Positions 1 to 8,588 of a stretch of 64,000 nt of DNA are shown here, piece by piece (position 1 is the stretch's first letter; each line of letters begins with the position of its first letter). The notes beneath the pieces were generated by a model. That model saw only the letters and a list, made by a program, of their open reading frames with translations, was not told where the DNA came from and ran no database searches. This DNA is from an uncultured Clostridium sp. (GTDB taxonomy: Bacteria > Bacillota > Clostridia > TANB77 > CAG-508). Made by a program: the position numbers and the translations under genes. The DNA is taken from the NCBI GenBank assembly GCA_947244325.1, contig CAMXJY010000010.1, forward strand, positions 22,915-86,914. Reading direction: 5' to 3'.

Positions 1-2
1 AA

Positions 3-224
3 GATACGGTTAGAGGAGCAGCTAAGAAATTTGGAATTAGTAAAAGCAGTATTCATAAAGATGTTAGCCAACGCCTACTTAATATAAATTATGCTTTAGC
101 TATGGAAGTTAGAAAAGTATTAGATAAAAACAAAGCAGAAAGACATATTAGAGGGGGGCTTGCAACAAAATTAAAATATAGTCAAAATAGAGTAGATGAG
201 TTTTGTGAGAAAAAGAAAGCATAA
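3..224 (+). CDS. spoIIID: Sporulation transcription factor SpoIIID (3' part)
   Basis: Only the last 73 codons are inside the window; the 5' end lies to the left. The residues form a helix-turn-helix (VRGAAKKFGISKSSIHKD) followed by a C-terminal basic segment containing RHIRGGLATKLKY, which is characteristic of SpoIIID. SpoIIID is a small mother-cell DNA-binding protein that activates and represses sigma-E and sigma-K genes during sporulation. The next genes rightwards include sipL and yunB, which are also mother-cell genes. The identification rests on recognising both conserved segments. Confidence 0.93.
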   Translation, partial: DTVRGAAKKFGISKSSIHKDVSQRLLNINYALAMEVRKVLDKNKAERHIRGGLATKLKYSQNRVDEFCEKKKA

Positions 225-234
225 TTTAGTTGAT

Positions 235-302
235 AGACATGGGGACGGAGGTTTTGTCTAAATAAAGTAAAATTTAGATAAAACCTCTGCCTTAGTATCT
301 AT
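235..302. repeat. R1 intergenic palindrome, copy 1
   Basis: Left arm AGACATGGGGACGGAGG continuing into TTTTGTCTAAA; the right arm is its imperfect complement (TTTAGATAAAACCTC, then an eroded end). The same arms recur near 38461, 44450 and 51372. It starts 10 bases after the spoIIID stop and could also act as a terminator. It has no coding content. Confidence 0.75.
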
Positions 303-324
303 GTGAAATATTTTATACAAAATA

Positions 325-354
325 AAAAATTCTCCAATATGAGAATTTTTTTTT
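325..354 (+). terminator. Rho-independent terminator after spoIIID
   Basis: Stem AAATTCTC / GAGAATTT with a short CAATAT loop, followed by an uninterrupted T run. It reads rightwards and would end the spoIIID transcript. Confidence 0.75.
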
Positions 355-367
355 GCTTAATAATTAA

Positions 368-404
368 ATCGAGACTAATATAAAAAATATTAGTCTCGAT
401 TTTT
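368..404. terminator. Hairpin between convergent spoIIID and the zinc-ribbon gene
   Basis: A 14-bp perfect stem (ATCGAGACTAATAT / ATATTAGTCTCGAT) with a five-base loop sits just past the stop of the leftward zinc-ribbon gene. T runs on both strands are weak to moderate, so it may serve either direction. Confidence 0.65.
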
Positions 405-406
405 AA

Positions 407-559
407 CTATGCATTGTTTCTAGCTTTTTTAGCTTTTCTACATTCTGGGCATCTAACAGGTTCATTTGTGAAACCTTTTTCAGCATAAAATGCTTGCTCA
501 CCCTCAGTAAAGATAAATTCTTTACCACAATCTTTGCATACTATTGTTTTGTCTGCCAT
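407..559 (-). CDS. Small zinc-ribbon protein
   Basis: A 50-residue protein. Two CxxC pairs (VCKDCG near residue 8 and RCPECR near residue 38) are separated by about 26 residues containing FTEGEQAFYAEKGF. This matches the small clostridial 'zinc-ribbon domain containing protein' family, whose function is unknown but probably involves nucleic acid or protein binding. The start is well defined by AAGGAGG nine to ten bases upstream. The C-terminus is rich in Lys, Arg and Ala. It stands alone and converges on spoIIID. Confidence 0.88.
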   Translation of the reverse strand: MADKTIVCKDCGKEFIFTEGEQAFYAEKGFTNEPVRCPECRKAKKARNNA

Positions 560-839
560 TATAAAAAATCCTCCTTCTTAGAATACTAATTTAATTTTAC
601 TTTGATACTACGTTTCTAAAAAGAAGGCTAGTTACCTGAAAAATTAAATTTAGATTTTATAAAAAAATCTATATATATTATAACACTAAAACTATAAAAA
701 ACAAGCATAATTTATAAAAAAAATAAAATATGTTACGAATATGAAACAAATATGTAATACAAAAGATAAAAACGGGATATTAAACTATGAAAATATTGAA
801 AATAGTGAAGTTTAGAGAAAATAAGTAAAGCGACACTTT

Positions 840-868
840 TTGACAATTTAACTTACCTGTGATATAAA
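840..868 (+). promoter_or_regulatory. Sigma-A promoter of veg
   Basis: Consensus TTGACA at 840-845, a 17-base spacer and TATAAA at 863-868, about 36 bases before the veg start codon. The Bacillus subtilis veg promoter is a well-known strong vegetative promoter, so a near-consensus promoter here fits. Confidence 0.85.
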
Positions 869-904
869 AAAAATATCAAATCGAAAGAAGTAGGTGATTG
901 GAAA

Positions 905-1222
905 ATGGGAATTTACAGATCTGAAATTGCAGACTTAAGAAAAAATATTGAAGAAAACATAGGACAAAAAATTATTATAAAAGAGTCACCAGGAAAAAGA
1001 AGTAAACCACAAGAAAAATCAGCAGTTATTGAAAATGTATATCAAAGTTACTTTAGAGTAAAATTTGAAGATGCTGATAGAGTAGGATCTTATAACTATA
1101 CGGATTTATTTACTAGATCAGTAGAAGTTAGTATGTATAATGGTGAGACATATGAGCCATTAGTACAGCCACAATTAGAAATAAAAAAAACAAGGGTAGC
1201 ACCCATAACAGAAAATTCCTAG
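905..1222 (+). CDS. veg: Veg family protein
   Basis: A 105-residue protein with the Veg/DUF1021 pattern: an N-terminal helix (IADLRKNIEENIGQKI), then a small beta-barrel-like stretch ending in FRVKFEDADRVGSYNYTDLFTRSVE. Veg in Bacillus subtilis is an abundant small protein reported to stimulate biofilm gene expression; its biochemical role is unsettled. This copy is longer than the approximately 86-residue Bacillus protein because of a C-terminal tail. It is monocistronic, with a consensus promoter upstream and a terminator overlapping its last codons. Confidence 0.88.
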   Translation: MGIYRSEIADLRKNIEENIGQKIIIKESPGKRSKPQEKSAVIENVYQSYFRVKFEDADRVGSYNYTDLFTRSVEVSMYNGETYEPLVQPQLEIKKTRVAPITENS

Positions 1223-1239
1223 AAATAGGAATTTTTTTT
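1212..1239 (+). terminator. Terminator of veg
   Basis: Stem AAATTCCT / AGGAATTT with a six-base loop and a T run. The left arm overlaps the final codons of veg. Confidence 0.85.
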
Positions 1240-1290
1240 GTATTGCCTCATATACATGTTATAAAAGATAACATTTAAGGAGGATTTTTT

Positions 1291-2769
1291 ATGGAGAAAA
1301 ATGTTGTAGTTATAAACAAAAAAACTGCTAGCAATACAAAAGTTGTTGAGGTAAATGGAGACATAATTGTTCCAGATATAAAACCAGATATAGTAAATAT
1401 TATAAATACAAATGCAAATAGCTATATCTATAAAGAAGAAGTGAGTACAGGGAGAGTGAGAGTTGACGGAAATATAGATACATATATTGTGTATTTAGCT
1501 GATAATGGGGAGAATAGAAGTATTCAGACCACATTAAACTTTGTAGAAACTATAGAAGATAATGCTATAAGTGAAGGATGTTTTTCGAAACAAAAGATAT
1601 TTTTAGAAAGTATAGAAGCAAAAGTATTAAATGAAAGAAAAATTTCTATAAAAGCAAGTTTAAAAATTAAAAGTGATGTTTATGAAAAAAGCGAAATAGA
1701 AATAGCAAGTGATTTTGAAGAATTTGGTGAAGTTGAAAAATTAAAAGAAACTTTAGATATAAAATCAGTAATAGGGTCAAATAAAGTAAAAACTTCAATT
1801 AAAGAAGATATATCTGTAGATAATTCGTTTGATATAGCTGAAATTCTAAAAACAGATATAGAAATTACCAATCTTGAAAATAAGATAAGCTATAATAAGA
1901 TTTTAGCAAAAGCTGATGCAAATGTGAAAATAATATTTTTAGCAGAAGATGGAAGAATAAGTGTAGCAAATTCACAAATTCCTGTAATGAGTTTTATTGA
2001 TATAGAAAAAATTACAGATACAAACATTTGCAATGTTGAATATAATATAAGAAATATGTTATTTAAGGTAAATTCAAAAGAAATGCATAGTATAGCTGTT
2101 CAAGTTGATTTTGAAGTATCATGTGAAGCTTTTGAAACAAAAACAATAGATGTAATTCAAGATATGTATGCTATAAAAAATAGTATTGATTTTACAAGAA
2201 AAGATGTTGAAGTTCAAGTAAACAGTAATGATAAAACAGAGATATCAACTATAAATGAAAGAATTTTAGTTGAGGATATTGTAAATATTCATGATGTAAA
2301 TTGTAAAACCAAAGTAGTGAATATCAGTAAATCAGGAATGTTTTATAATTATGAATGTGAATTAAGTTTAGATTTTTATTATGAAGCAGATAATAGAAAT
2401 GGATTAAATGTAAAAAATGTAGTATTACCATTTATGGTAAAATTTGAAGGAGAAGAGGGAGAGCTAGAATTCCAAATAACAAAAAAACAATTCACAGTTA
2501 GCAGTGAAAATGTGGATTGTGAAGTTGAAATTTTATCAAAACAAAGTAATAATAGTATGAGAAAAATAAGTATAATAGAAAATGTTGAAACAAAAGAAAA
2601 CCAAGAAGAAAATGAATATAAAATGTTTATGTATTTTGTAAAACCAGATGACACTATTTGGAATATAGCAAAAAAATTTAAAGTATCAATGAGTGATATT
2701 TTAAAATTAAATGAATTAGAAAATCCAGATAAATTAAATATAGGGGATAGATTATATATTATGAGATAA
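1291..2769 (+). CDS. sipL: SipL-like spore morphogenesis protein (SPOCS/DUF3794 domains + LysM)
   Basis: A 492-residue protein. The first approximately 430 residues hold SPOCS/DUF3794-type repeats, the first beginning near VVEVNGDIIVPDIKPDIVNI. The last approximately 50 residues are a LysM domain (YFVKPDDTIWNIAKKFKVSM ending in NIGDRLYIM). This order matches Clostridioides difficile SipL, which binds the coat-basement ATPase SpoIVA through its LysM domain and is needed for coat attachment and cortex assembly. No signal peptide is present, as expected for a mother-cell cytoplasmic protein. AAGGAGG lies just before the ATG. It is followed by yunB, another sporulation gene. The name is by domain architecture. 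Confidence 0.85.
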   Translation: MEKNVVVINKKTASNTKVVEVNGDIIVPDIKPDIVNIINTNANSYIYKEEVSTGRVRVDGNIDTYIVYLADNGENRSIQTTLNFVETIEDNAISEGCFSKQKIFLESIEAKVLNERKISIKASLKIKSDVYEKSEIEIASDFEEFGEVEKLKETLDIKSVIGSNKVKTSIKEDISVDNSFDIAEILKTDIEITNLENKISYNKILAKADANVKIIFLAEDGRISVANSQIPVMSFIDIEKITDTNICNVEYNIRNMLFKVNSKEMHSIAVQVDFEVSCEAFETKTIDVIQDMYAIKNSIDFTRKDVEVQVNSNDKTEISTINERILVEDIVNIHDVNCKTKVVNISKSGMFYNYECELSLDFYYEADNRNGLNVKNVVLPFMVKFEGEEGELEFQITKKQFTVSSENVDCEVEILSKQSNNSMRKISIIENVETKENQEENEYKMFMYFVKPDDTIWNIAKKFKVSMSDILKLNELENPDKLNIGDRLYIMR

Positions 2770-2776
2770 GCTTATA

Positions 2777-2828
2777 AAACGGAGTTTTTGTCTAAAAATA
2801 AATAGACATTAACTTCGTTTTGATTTTA
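2777..2828 (+). terminator. Terminator after sipL
   Basis: Long imperfect stem: AAAACGGAGTTTTTGTCTA pairs with TAGACATTAACTTCGTTTT around an A-rich loop, followed by TTTTGATTTT. Parts of the arms resemble the R1 repeat arms (GGAG-TTTTGTCTA), so it may be an eroded R1 copy. Confidence 0.65.
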
Positions 2829-2899
2829 GCAGGAATGTTTATTAATTATGGAAAGAGTTAATCTAAGAGTTATAAATTAGATTAATTATACGAGGTGAA

Positions 2900-3595
2900 A
2901 TGAAAGATAAATTATATTCAAGAAGGCGAATTAGATTACCAGATTTAAGAAAAGTTAATAGTTTTAAAATTATATTATTGATTTTATTTTTTACAATTCT
3001 TACATGCATAATTATTTTTATGAAGACATCATATCCAGTTTTAAAAGCAACATGTGAAACTGCAGCAGCATCGAAAGGAAATAAAATAGTTAATGATGAA
3101 GTAAGTAAAGTAATGAAAGATTATACATATGAAGATTTAATAAATATAGAAAAAGATGTTGAGGGAAGAATAACTCTAATAAAAGCTAATACAATAAAAA
3201 TAAATGAAATAGTAAATAAAATAAATTATAATATACAAAAACAGTTTGATTTAATTCCGAGGATAACAGTGTATATGAATATGGGATCTGTTAGTGGAAT
3301 TAGTGTTTTAAATAAATTAGAACCTAATTTTGAAGTTGAACTTGAAAGTGCAGGAACTTTACAATCAAGCTTAAGAACAGAATTTAAGTCTGTAGGAATT
3401 AATCAAACTCATCACAAAATATATTTGGATATTGATTCTAGAGTAGGAATATTAACACCATTTGCAACTTTTGGAAAAGATATAAAATCAGAAGTATTAT
3501 TAACAGAAGCTGTTATTGTAGGAGAAGTTCCAGATTCATATTATAACTTAGATGGAGTAGAGGAACCAAACGAGACATATAATTTTATAGAATAA
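2900..3595 (+). CDS. yunB: Sporulation protein YunB
   Basis: A 231-residue protein with a basic N-terminus (YSRRRIRLPDLRK), one transmembrane segment at about residues 24-42, and an exported or intermembrane domain. Family signatures are the IPRITVYMNMGSVSGISVL and GINQTHHKIYLDIDSRVGILTPF segments. YunB is a sigma-E-controlled sporulation protein of unclear function in Bacillus. GAGGTG lies just upstream of the ATG. Its position directly after sipL supports mother-cell expression. A strong hairpin follows. Confidence 0.88.
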   Translation: MKDKLYSRRRIRLPDLRKVNSFKIILLILFFTILTCIIIFMKTSYPVLKATCETAAASKGNKIVNDEVSKVMKDYTYEDLINIEKDVEGRITLIKANTIKINEIVNKINYNIQKQFDLIPRITVYMNMGSVSGISVLNKLEPNFEVELESAGTLQSSLRTEFKSVGINQTHHKIYLDIDSRVGILTPFATFGKDIKSEVLLTEAVIVGEVPDSYYNLDGVEEPNETYNFIE

Positions 3596-3600
3596 TAAAT

Positions 3601-3648
3601 AAAAGTAGTTATATATTATTGTTTTAATATATAACTACTTTTATTATT
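3601..3648. terminator. Terminator between yunB and the convergent flippase gene
   Basis: A 17-bp near-perfect stem (AAAAGTAGTTATATATT / AATATATAACTACTTTT) with a loop of eight bases. T-rich sequence on the right and A-rich sequence on the left allow bidirectional use. Confidence 0.85.
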
Positions 3649-3690
3649 TAGAAGGAAAATCCTCTTGACTCCATACTGACAAATTTATGA
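3645..3690. repeat. R2 intergenic repeat, degenerate copy
   Basis: AGGAAAATCCTCTTGACTCCATACTGA parallels the copy near 28121 (AGGAAAGTCCTCTGG, then ACTTCCTACTAA). It is a degraded member of the R2 palindrome family whose best copies are at 32371 and 54061. Confidence 0.5.
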
Positions 3691-3743
3691 TAGAAAAGTG
3701 ATATGCATATGTTACTTTTGGAAATGAATTTATCGATAAATTT

Positions 3744-5084
3744 TTAATATTTGTTCTTTCTAAAATAAACAATTTTTATTAGTTGCATTAGGCTTATAGT
3801 AAAGTTTAAAATTTCACTCATATAAATAGAAATTATATAGCCAATAAGTCCTAATTTCGGAACACAAAAATATATGAAACTAACACTAATTACTAAATCT
3901 AAAATGTTAATTAACATTACTCCAACTTGAGCGTCTAAACCACGAAGAATGCTATCAACAACAGTATCTACATATATGAATGTAGCAAGAGGAGAAAGAA
4001 TTTTTATATAATATCCCACATTTGCATCTTTATAAATCAATTTTCCTAAAGTATCAGAAAAAATAAATAGTACAACTGTTAATGAAATAGAAGCAAGACC
4101 AATAAGGAAAAGTAAAATGCCAGTCATTTGTTTTGTTCTTGCATAATCTTTTTTTGTATTATATCTTGCAAATTCTGGGATTAAAAGATTTGCAAAAGAC
4201 TTAACTAAAATGTCGGGAAACATTATTATTGGTAGAGCCATTCCATTTATTACACCATATTTGGCAAGAGATTCAGCACAATTTATACCACTTTTTTCTA
4301 AACTAGATGGGATAATCAATTGTTTCAAAGTAGTAAGTCCAGAACGTATGTAAGAAGTAATTGCAATAGGTATAGAAATTCTAACAATTCGATATGTATA
4401 ATTATTATCTTTAACAAGTTCAACACTTTGATTATATCTTCTTTTATCTAAAATATAGATAATGTAAATATATACAAAAGATATAATTTCAGAAATCAAA
4501 TCTCCCAAAATTAAAGAAAAACAAGCATAAGTTAAACCTTTAGGTAAGATAAGGCTAATAAGAAATGCAGTTACTATAACTTTAGCTACATGCTCAACAA
4601 ATTGACCAATAGCATTTTTATAAACTCTACGAACAGCGGCAAAATATCCAGAGATCGCAGAAGACATTGATATTAGTGGAAGTGCCAAACAAACTAGATG
4701 AATAACTGATTTATCGACTTTATTATGTAAGCAATTAGAAATTATAAAATCAGAATTTATCCAGAAAATACTGCTAGTAGCAATACTTGTAATTAAAGTT
4801 AGATAAATACATCTTTTCATAACTTTTTTTACACCACCAGTATTATCAAGAGCAAGCTCTTCTGAAACAACACGAGTAACAGCTAAATTAATGCCAGAAG
4901 TAGCAAGAGTAATACCAAAAAGATATACAGACATAACTAATTGGTAAACTCCTAAAAGTTCAGCACCAATTTTACGAGAAACGTAAGCTGTAAAATAAAT
5001 ATCAATTCCTCTAAAAATTAATGAAGTTACTATAAGAAATACAGTATTAAAAATAAAAAATCTAAATCTTTTCAAAATAATCAC
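3744..5084 (-). CDS. SpoVB-like flippase (MATE/polysaccharide biosynthesis family)
   Basis: A 446-residue integral membrane protein with about 12-14 hydrophobic segments. The N-terminus (FNTVFLIVTSLIFRGIDIYFTAYVSRKIGAELLGVYQLVMSVYLF) and the SAISGYFAAVRRVYKNAIGQFVEHVAK motif are typical of SpoVB/YkvU-type flippases of the MOP superfamily. These are proposed to move lipid-linked precursors across the mother-cell membrane for the spore cortex. It converges on yunB, with an R2 repeat between them. A role in spore cortex rather than vegetative wall is inferred from family and neighbours. A second paralogue lies at 61994. Confidence 0.8.
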   Translation of the reverse strand: MIILKRFRFFIFNTVFLIVTSLIFRGIDIYFTAYVSRKIGAELLGVYQLVMSVYLFGITLATSGINLAVTRVVSEELALDNTGGVKKVMKRCIYLTLITSIATSSIFWINSDFIISNCLHNKVDKSVIHLVCLALPLISMSSAISGYFAAVRRVYKNAIGQFVEHVAKVIVTAFLISLILPKGLTYACFSLILGDLISEIISFVYIYIIYILDKRRYNQSVELVKDNNYTYRIVRISIPIAITSYIRSGLTTLKQLIIPSSLEKSGINCAESLAKYGVINGMALPIIMFPDILVKSFANLLIPEFARYNTKKDYARTKQMTGILLFLIGLASISLTVVLFIFSDTLGKLIYKDANVGYYIKILSPLATFIYVDTVVDSILRGLDAQVGVMLINILDLVISVSFIYFCVPKLGLIGYIISIYMSEILNFTISLMQLIKIVYFRKNKY

Positions 5085-5112
5085 CTTGTAAAAATACTTT
5101 TTTTAGAGTATA

Positions 5113-5205
5113 TGAAATAGAATATATAAATAGAATTAAAAGTACATGAAATATGCATGAAATAAACGTGAAAAACGTTTGAAATAATGAAAAGAAAATG
5201 AAAAC
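5113..5205. promoter_or_regulatory. Helically phased TGAAA tract upstream of the polysaccharide locus
   Basis: TGAAA starts at 5113, 5147, 5158, 5169, 5180, 5188 and 5199. Five of the six gaps are 11 or close to three times 11 (34, 11, 11, 11, 8, 11), so the A-tracts face the same side of the helix. The tract lies in the otherwise gene-free 5085-5393 interval, upstream of the promoter at 5305. It could be a bent-DNA element or a set of regulator sites; no regulator is identified. Confidence 0.45.
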
Positions 5206-5304
5206 AAAAAGATATAAACCTCTATAACTATGGAAAAATAAGGAAAAAAATAGTAAAAAATGGCAAAAAAAGTACTTTTTAGGCTTAAATATACCTTGAA
5301 ATAG

Positions 5305-5333
5305 TTGAAATACAGGGAAAAATGTGCTATAAT
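5305..5333 (+). promoter_or_regulatory. Sigma-A promoter of the polysaccharide locus
   Basis: TTGAAA at 5305-5310, a 17-base spacer and perfect TATAAT at 5328-5333. It lies 61 bases before the GTG start of the first transferase gene and probably drives the run of closely packed genes up to 15103. Confidence 0.8.
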
Positions 5334-5393
5334 AAAAAATAGTTATATGGAAAAATTTGAAAGTTTTAAAGTTTTTTTAAGGGGAGGTAAGTT

Positions 5394-6755
5394 GTGGAAG
5401 AAAATGAAATAGCAATTTCATTAGATGTAGAAAGCATGCAAGAGAATATAACTCGCAAAATGTATAAAGGTACAATTGCAATTATAAAAGCTGTTTTCGT
5501 AAGATTTATAGAAATAATCGCATCTTTATTAGGAATAATTGCTTTAATACCATTAACTATTGTAGTATTTTTCCAAAATCTAAAAAACAAAGATTATGGA
5601 AAAATATTTTACGTACAAGAAAGAATCGGAAAAAATGGCAAAACTTTTAAAATGTATAAGTTTAGAACTATGGTGGAAAATGCAGATGATATATTAGAAT
5701 CTATGCTACAAAATAAGGAAATAAAAGCAGAATATGAAACTTATAGAAAATTAAGAAATGACCCTAGAATAACAAAGTTTGGTAAATTCTTAAGAAGTAC
5801 AAGTTTAGATGAATTTCCACAATTCATAAACATATTAAAAGGAGATATGAGCTTAGTAGGACCAAGACCATATTTACCAGAAGAAAAAAGAAAAATGGGT
5901 ACATATTATAAATATATTATTCAGCATAAACCAGGACTTACAGGAGTATATCAAATATCTGGAAAAGATAAAATAGCATTTGAAGATAGATTAGATATGG
6001 ATGTAAGATATCATTATAGAAATACTCTTGTGTTAGATACAAAAATAGCTATAATTACAGCTCTAGTTACTTTAAGAAGAAGAGGTACATATAATGTTGG
6101 AGATGTAACATTTGATACTTTAGGATACATATCAAAAGGATTTACATTAGCAATAAAAAGAATAATAGATATAATAGGTGCAATATGTGGAATAGCAATA
6201 CTAATTCCATTAACAGCAGTGGTAGCTATTATAAATTTTGTAAATAAAGAAAATGGACCATTATTTTATTCACAAGAAAGAATTGGAAAAAATGGTGAAC
6301 ATTTTAAAATGTATAAATTTAGAAGCATGGTAGTTGGAGCAGAAGAAGTATTACAAAAAATGCTTAAAGAAGACGAAGATTTGAGAAAAGAATTTGAAGA
6401 AACAAGAAAATTAAAAAATGATCCTAGAATAACAAAAATTGGTAGATTTTTAAGAAAAACAAGTTTAGATGAATTTCCACAATTTATAAATGTCTTAAAA
6501 GGAGATATGAGTTTAGTTGGACCAAGAGCTGTTATAGATGGAGAAATAGAAAAATTTGGAGTTCATAAAGAAGAAGTATTAAGTATAAAACCAGGTATAA
6601 CAGGATATTGGGCAGCAAATGGTAGAAGTGATACAACGTATGAACAAAGAGTAGAATTAGAAACATATTATGCAAATAATGTTTCGATTCCTTTAGATAT
6701 AGAAATACTTATTAAAACAGTAGTTTCTGTTGTTAAAAAAGAAGGAGCAATATAA
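5394..6755 (+). CDS. Tandem double sugar phosphoglycosyl transferase (two fused monotopic PGT domains)
   Basis: A 453-residue protein built from two complete bacterial sugar transferase domains, at about residues 29-245 and 250-453. Each has a membrane-embedded hydrophobic helix, YxQERIGKNG-FKMYKFR-M, RNDPRITK/KNDPRITK, TSLDEFPQFIN and LKGDMSLVGPR. The catalytic Asp-Glu pair is intact in both halves (D139/E140 and D359/E360). Such enzymes load a sugar-1-phosphate onto undecaprenyl phosphate to start capsule or exopolysaccharide units. Single-domain proteins of about 200 residues, or ones with an N-terminal multi-pass region, are usual; a double domain is not. The GTG start follows GGGGAGG. 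It is the first gene behind the promoter at 5305. Confidence 0.9.
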   Translation: MEENEIAISLDVESMQENITRKMYKGTIAIIKAVFVRFIEIIASLLGIIALIPLTIVVFFQNLKNKDYGKIFYVQERIGKNGKTFKMYKFRTMVENADDILESMLQNKEIKAEYETYRKLRNDPRITKFGKFLRSTSLDEFPQFINILKGDMSLVGPRPYLPEEKRKMGTYYKYIIQHKPGLTGVYQISGKDKIAFEDRLDMDVRYHYRNTLVLDTKIAIITALVTLRRRGTYNVGDVTFDTLGYISKGFTLAIKRIIDIIGAICGIAILIPLTAVVAIINFVNKENGPLFYSQERIGKNGEHFKMYKFRSMVVGAEEVLQKMLKEDEDLRKEFEETRKLKNDPRITKIGRFLRKTSLDEFPQFINVLKGDMSLVGPRAVIDGEIEKFGVHKEEVLSIKPGITGYWAANGRSDTTYEQRVELETYYANNVSIPLDIEILIKTVVSVVKKEGAI

Positions 6756-7823
6756 GTGAAGAAGAGAAAAGTATTACATATTGTAGAATCTTTTGGCAGT
6801 GGCGTATTTTCTTTCTTAACTGATTTAGTAAACAGTACTGATGATGAATTTGAAATAACAATAGCATATGGAGTAAGAAACGAAACTTTAGAAAATTTTA
6901 AAGAGTATTTTAGTAATAGAGTGAGATTTATTGAAGTAAAAAACTTTACAAGAAATATTAGTCTAACAAAGGATATGAAGGCATTTTTTGAAGTTAAAAA
7001 AATAATAAAAGAAGTAAATCCAGATGTTATACATTTACATTCATCGAAAGCAGGTTTTATTGGAAGATTTGCTGCAAATGGAAGAAAAGTAAAGATGTTG
7101 TATAACCCACATGGATTTTCTTTTTTTATGAAAAATAGTTCGAGTATAAAAAGAATGATTTATTTAGTACTTGAGAAAATTGGTGCCTTAAGAAATTGTA
7201 CAATAGTAGGATGTTCAAATGGTGAATACACCGAAGCTTTGAAATTAACTAAAAATTCTATATGTATAAATAATGGAATTAATATAGAAAGCTTAGAAAA
7301 AGTAATAAAAAACTTTAAAGAAAAAGAAATTGATTTGAATAATCTAAAAATTTGCACAAGTGGAAGAATTGGATATCAAAAAAATCCAGAATTATTTAAT
7401 AAAATTGCACAAGAGTTTCCAAACATACAATTTACTTGGATAGGAGATGGAGAGTTAAAAGAAACTTTAACAAGTAAAAACATACAAGTTACAGGTTGGA
7501 AAACAAGAGAAGAAGTTTTAAAAATAATCAATGAAAACGATGTATTTTTACTTCTTTCTTTATGGGAAGGATTGTCATTATCACTTTTAGAAGCAATGTA
7601 TTTAAAAAAAGTTTGTATTGCCAATAGTTGTATAGGAAATAAGGATGTTATAAAAAATGGTGAAAATGGATTTTTAGTTCAAAATGATAATTGTAAAGAA
7701 ATTATAGAAAACTTAAATAAAGAAATTTGTAAAAAAGTTTCTGAAAATGCAAAAGCAGATATACTAAATGAATTTAATACAAAGAGAATGGTAGAAGAAT
7801 ATAAAAAGGAATATAGAAGTTAA
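6756..7823 (+). CDS. Family 4 glycosyltransferase
   Basis: A 355-residue GT-B protein. The N-terminal half begins RKVLHIVESFGSGVFSFLTDLV and contains VIHLHSSKAGFIGR. The C-terminal half has the GT4 nucleotide-sugar segment GWKTREEVLKII, then LSLWEGLSLSLLEAM with the conserved E-x7-E type motif. It probably adds one sugar to the lipid-linked unit on the cytoplasmic face. The GTG start immediately follows the previous stop, with GAAGGAG upstream, so the two genes are translationally close. Donor and acceptor cannot be read from the sequence. Confidence 0.85.
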   Translation: MKKRKVLHIVESFGSGVFSFLTDLVNSTDDEFEITIAYGVRNETLENFKEYFSNRVRFIEVKNFTRNISLTKDMKAFFEVKKIIKEVNPDVIHLHSSKAGFIGRFAANGRKVKMLYNPHGFSFFMKNSSSIKRMIYLVLEKIGALRNCTIVGCSNGEYTEALKLTKNSICINNGINIESLEKVIKNFKEKEIDLNNLKICTSGRIGYQKNPELFNKIAQEFPNIQFTWIGDGELKETLTSKNIQVTGWKTREEVLKIINENDVFLLLSLWEGLSLSLLEAMYLKKVCIANSCIGNKDVIKNGENGFLVQNDNCKEIIENLNKEICKKVSENAKADILNEFNTKRMVEEYKKEYRS

Positions 7824-7826
7824 AAT

Positions 7827-8555
7827 ATGGAAGAAAGAAATTATAAGATATCTGTTGCAATGGCTACATATAATGGCGAAAAATATATAAAAGAACAATT
7901 GGAAAGTATAATTAGTAATTTACTTCCACAAGATGAAATTATAATATCTGATGATGGTTCTACAGATAATACAAGAAAAGTAATAGAGAAGCTAGAATGT
8001 AAGATGATAAAAATTATAGATGGACCGAAAAATGGTGTAAAAAAGAACTTTGAAAATGCTATTAAAAATTGTTCAGGAAAATATATTTTTTTATCTGATC
8101 AAGATGATATATGGGAAAAAGATAAAGTAAAACAAGTAATAGAAGTTCTAGAAGAAGGATACGACTTGGTAGTGCATGATGCTGTTGTTATTAATGGAGA
8201 TAATTCTAAAGTAATAATGCCATCATGGTTTGAGTATAGAAATTCAAAAAAAGGAATAATAAAAAATATTTTGAAAAATGCCTATCAAGGAGCATGCATG
8301 TGTTTTTCAAGAGAAATGTTACCACTTGTATTACCAATTCCAAATAATATATATATGCATGATCAATGGATTGGATTAATTATACAAATGAAAGGAAAAG
8401 TAAAATTTTTAGATAGCAAATTATTATATTATAGAAGACATGAAGAAAATGTTTCATCCTTTAAAAGTGATAGTACATTTGTTATGATAAAAAAAAGAAC
8501 AATTTTAATTTATGAATTAATTAAATATAAATTTAAAAATAATAAGAATTCTTAA
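7827..8555 (+). CDS. Family 2 glycosyltransferase
   Basis: A 242-residue GT-A protein. The start ISVAMATYNGEKYIKEQLESI, the IISDDGSTDNT nucleotide-binding motif and FLSDQDDIWEKDKV (metal-binding acidic motif) are typical of GT2 enzymes that add rhamnose-like or other sugars in O-antigen and capsule pathways. It starts three bases after the previous stop, with GGAATA as a weak ribosome-binding site inside the preceding gene. It has no membrane segment, so it is cytoplasmic or peripheral. Specificity is unknown. Confidence 0.85.
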   Translation: MEERNYKISVAMATYNGEKYIKEQLESIISNLLPQDEIIISDDGSTDNTRKVIEKLECKMIKIIDGPKNGVKKNFENAIKNCSGKYIFLSDQDDIWEKDKVKQVIEVLEEGYDLVVHDAVVINGDNSKVIMPSWFEYRNSKKGIIKNILKNAYQGACMCFSREMLPLVLPIPNNIYMHDQWIGLIIQMKGKVKFLDSKLLYYRRHEENVSSFKSDSTFVMIKKRTILIYELIKYKFKNNKNS

Positions 8556-8588
8556 TATTACCAATAATTATGAAAGGATTATTTAGGA

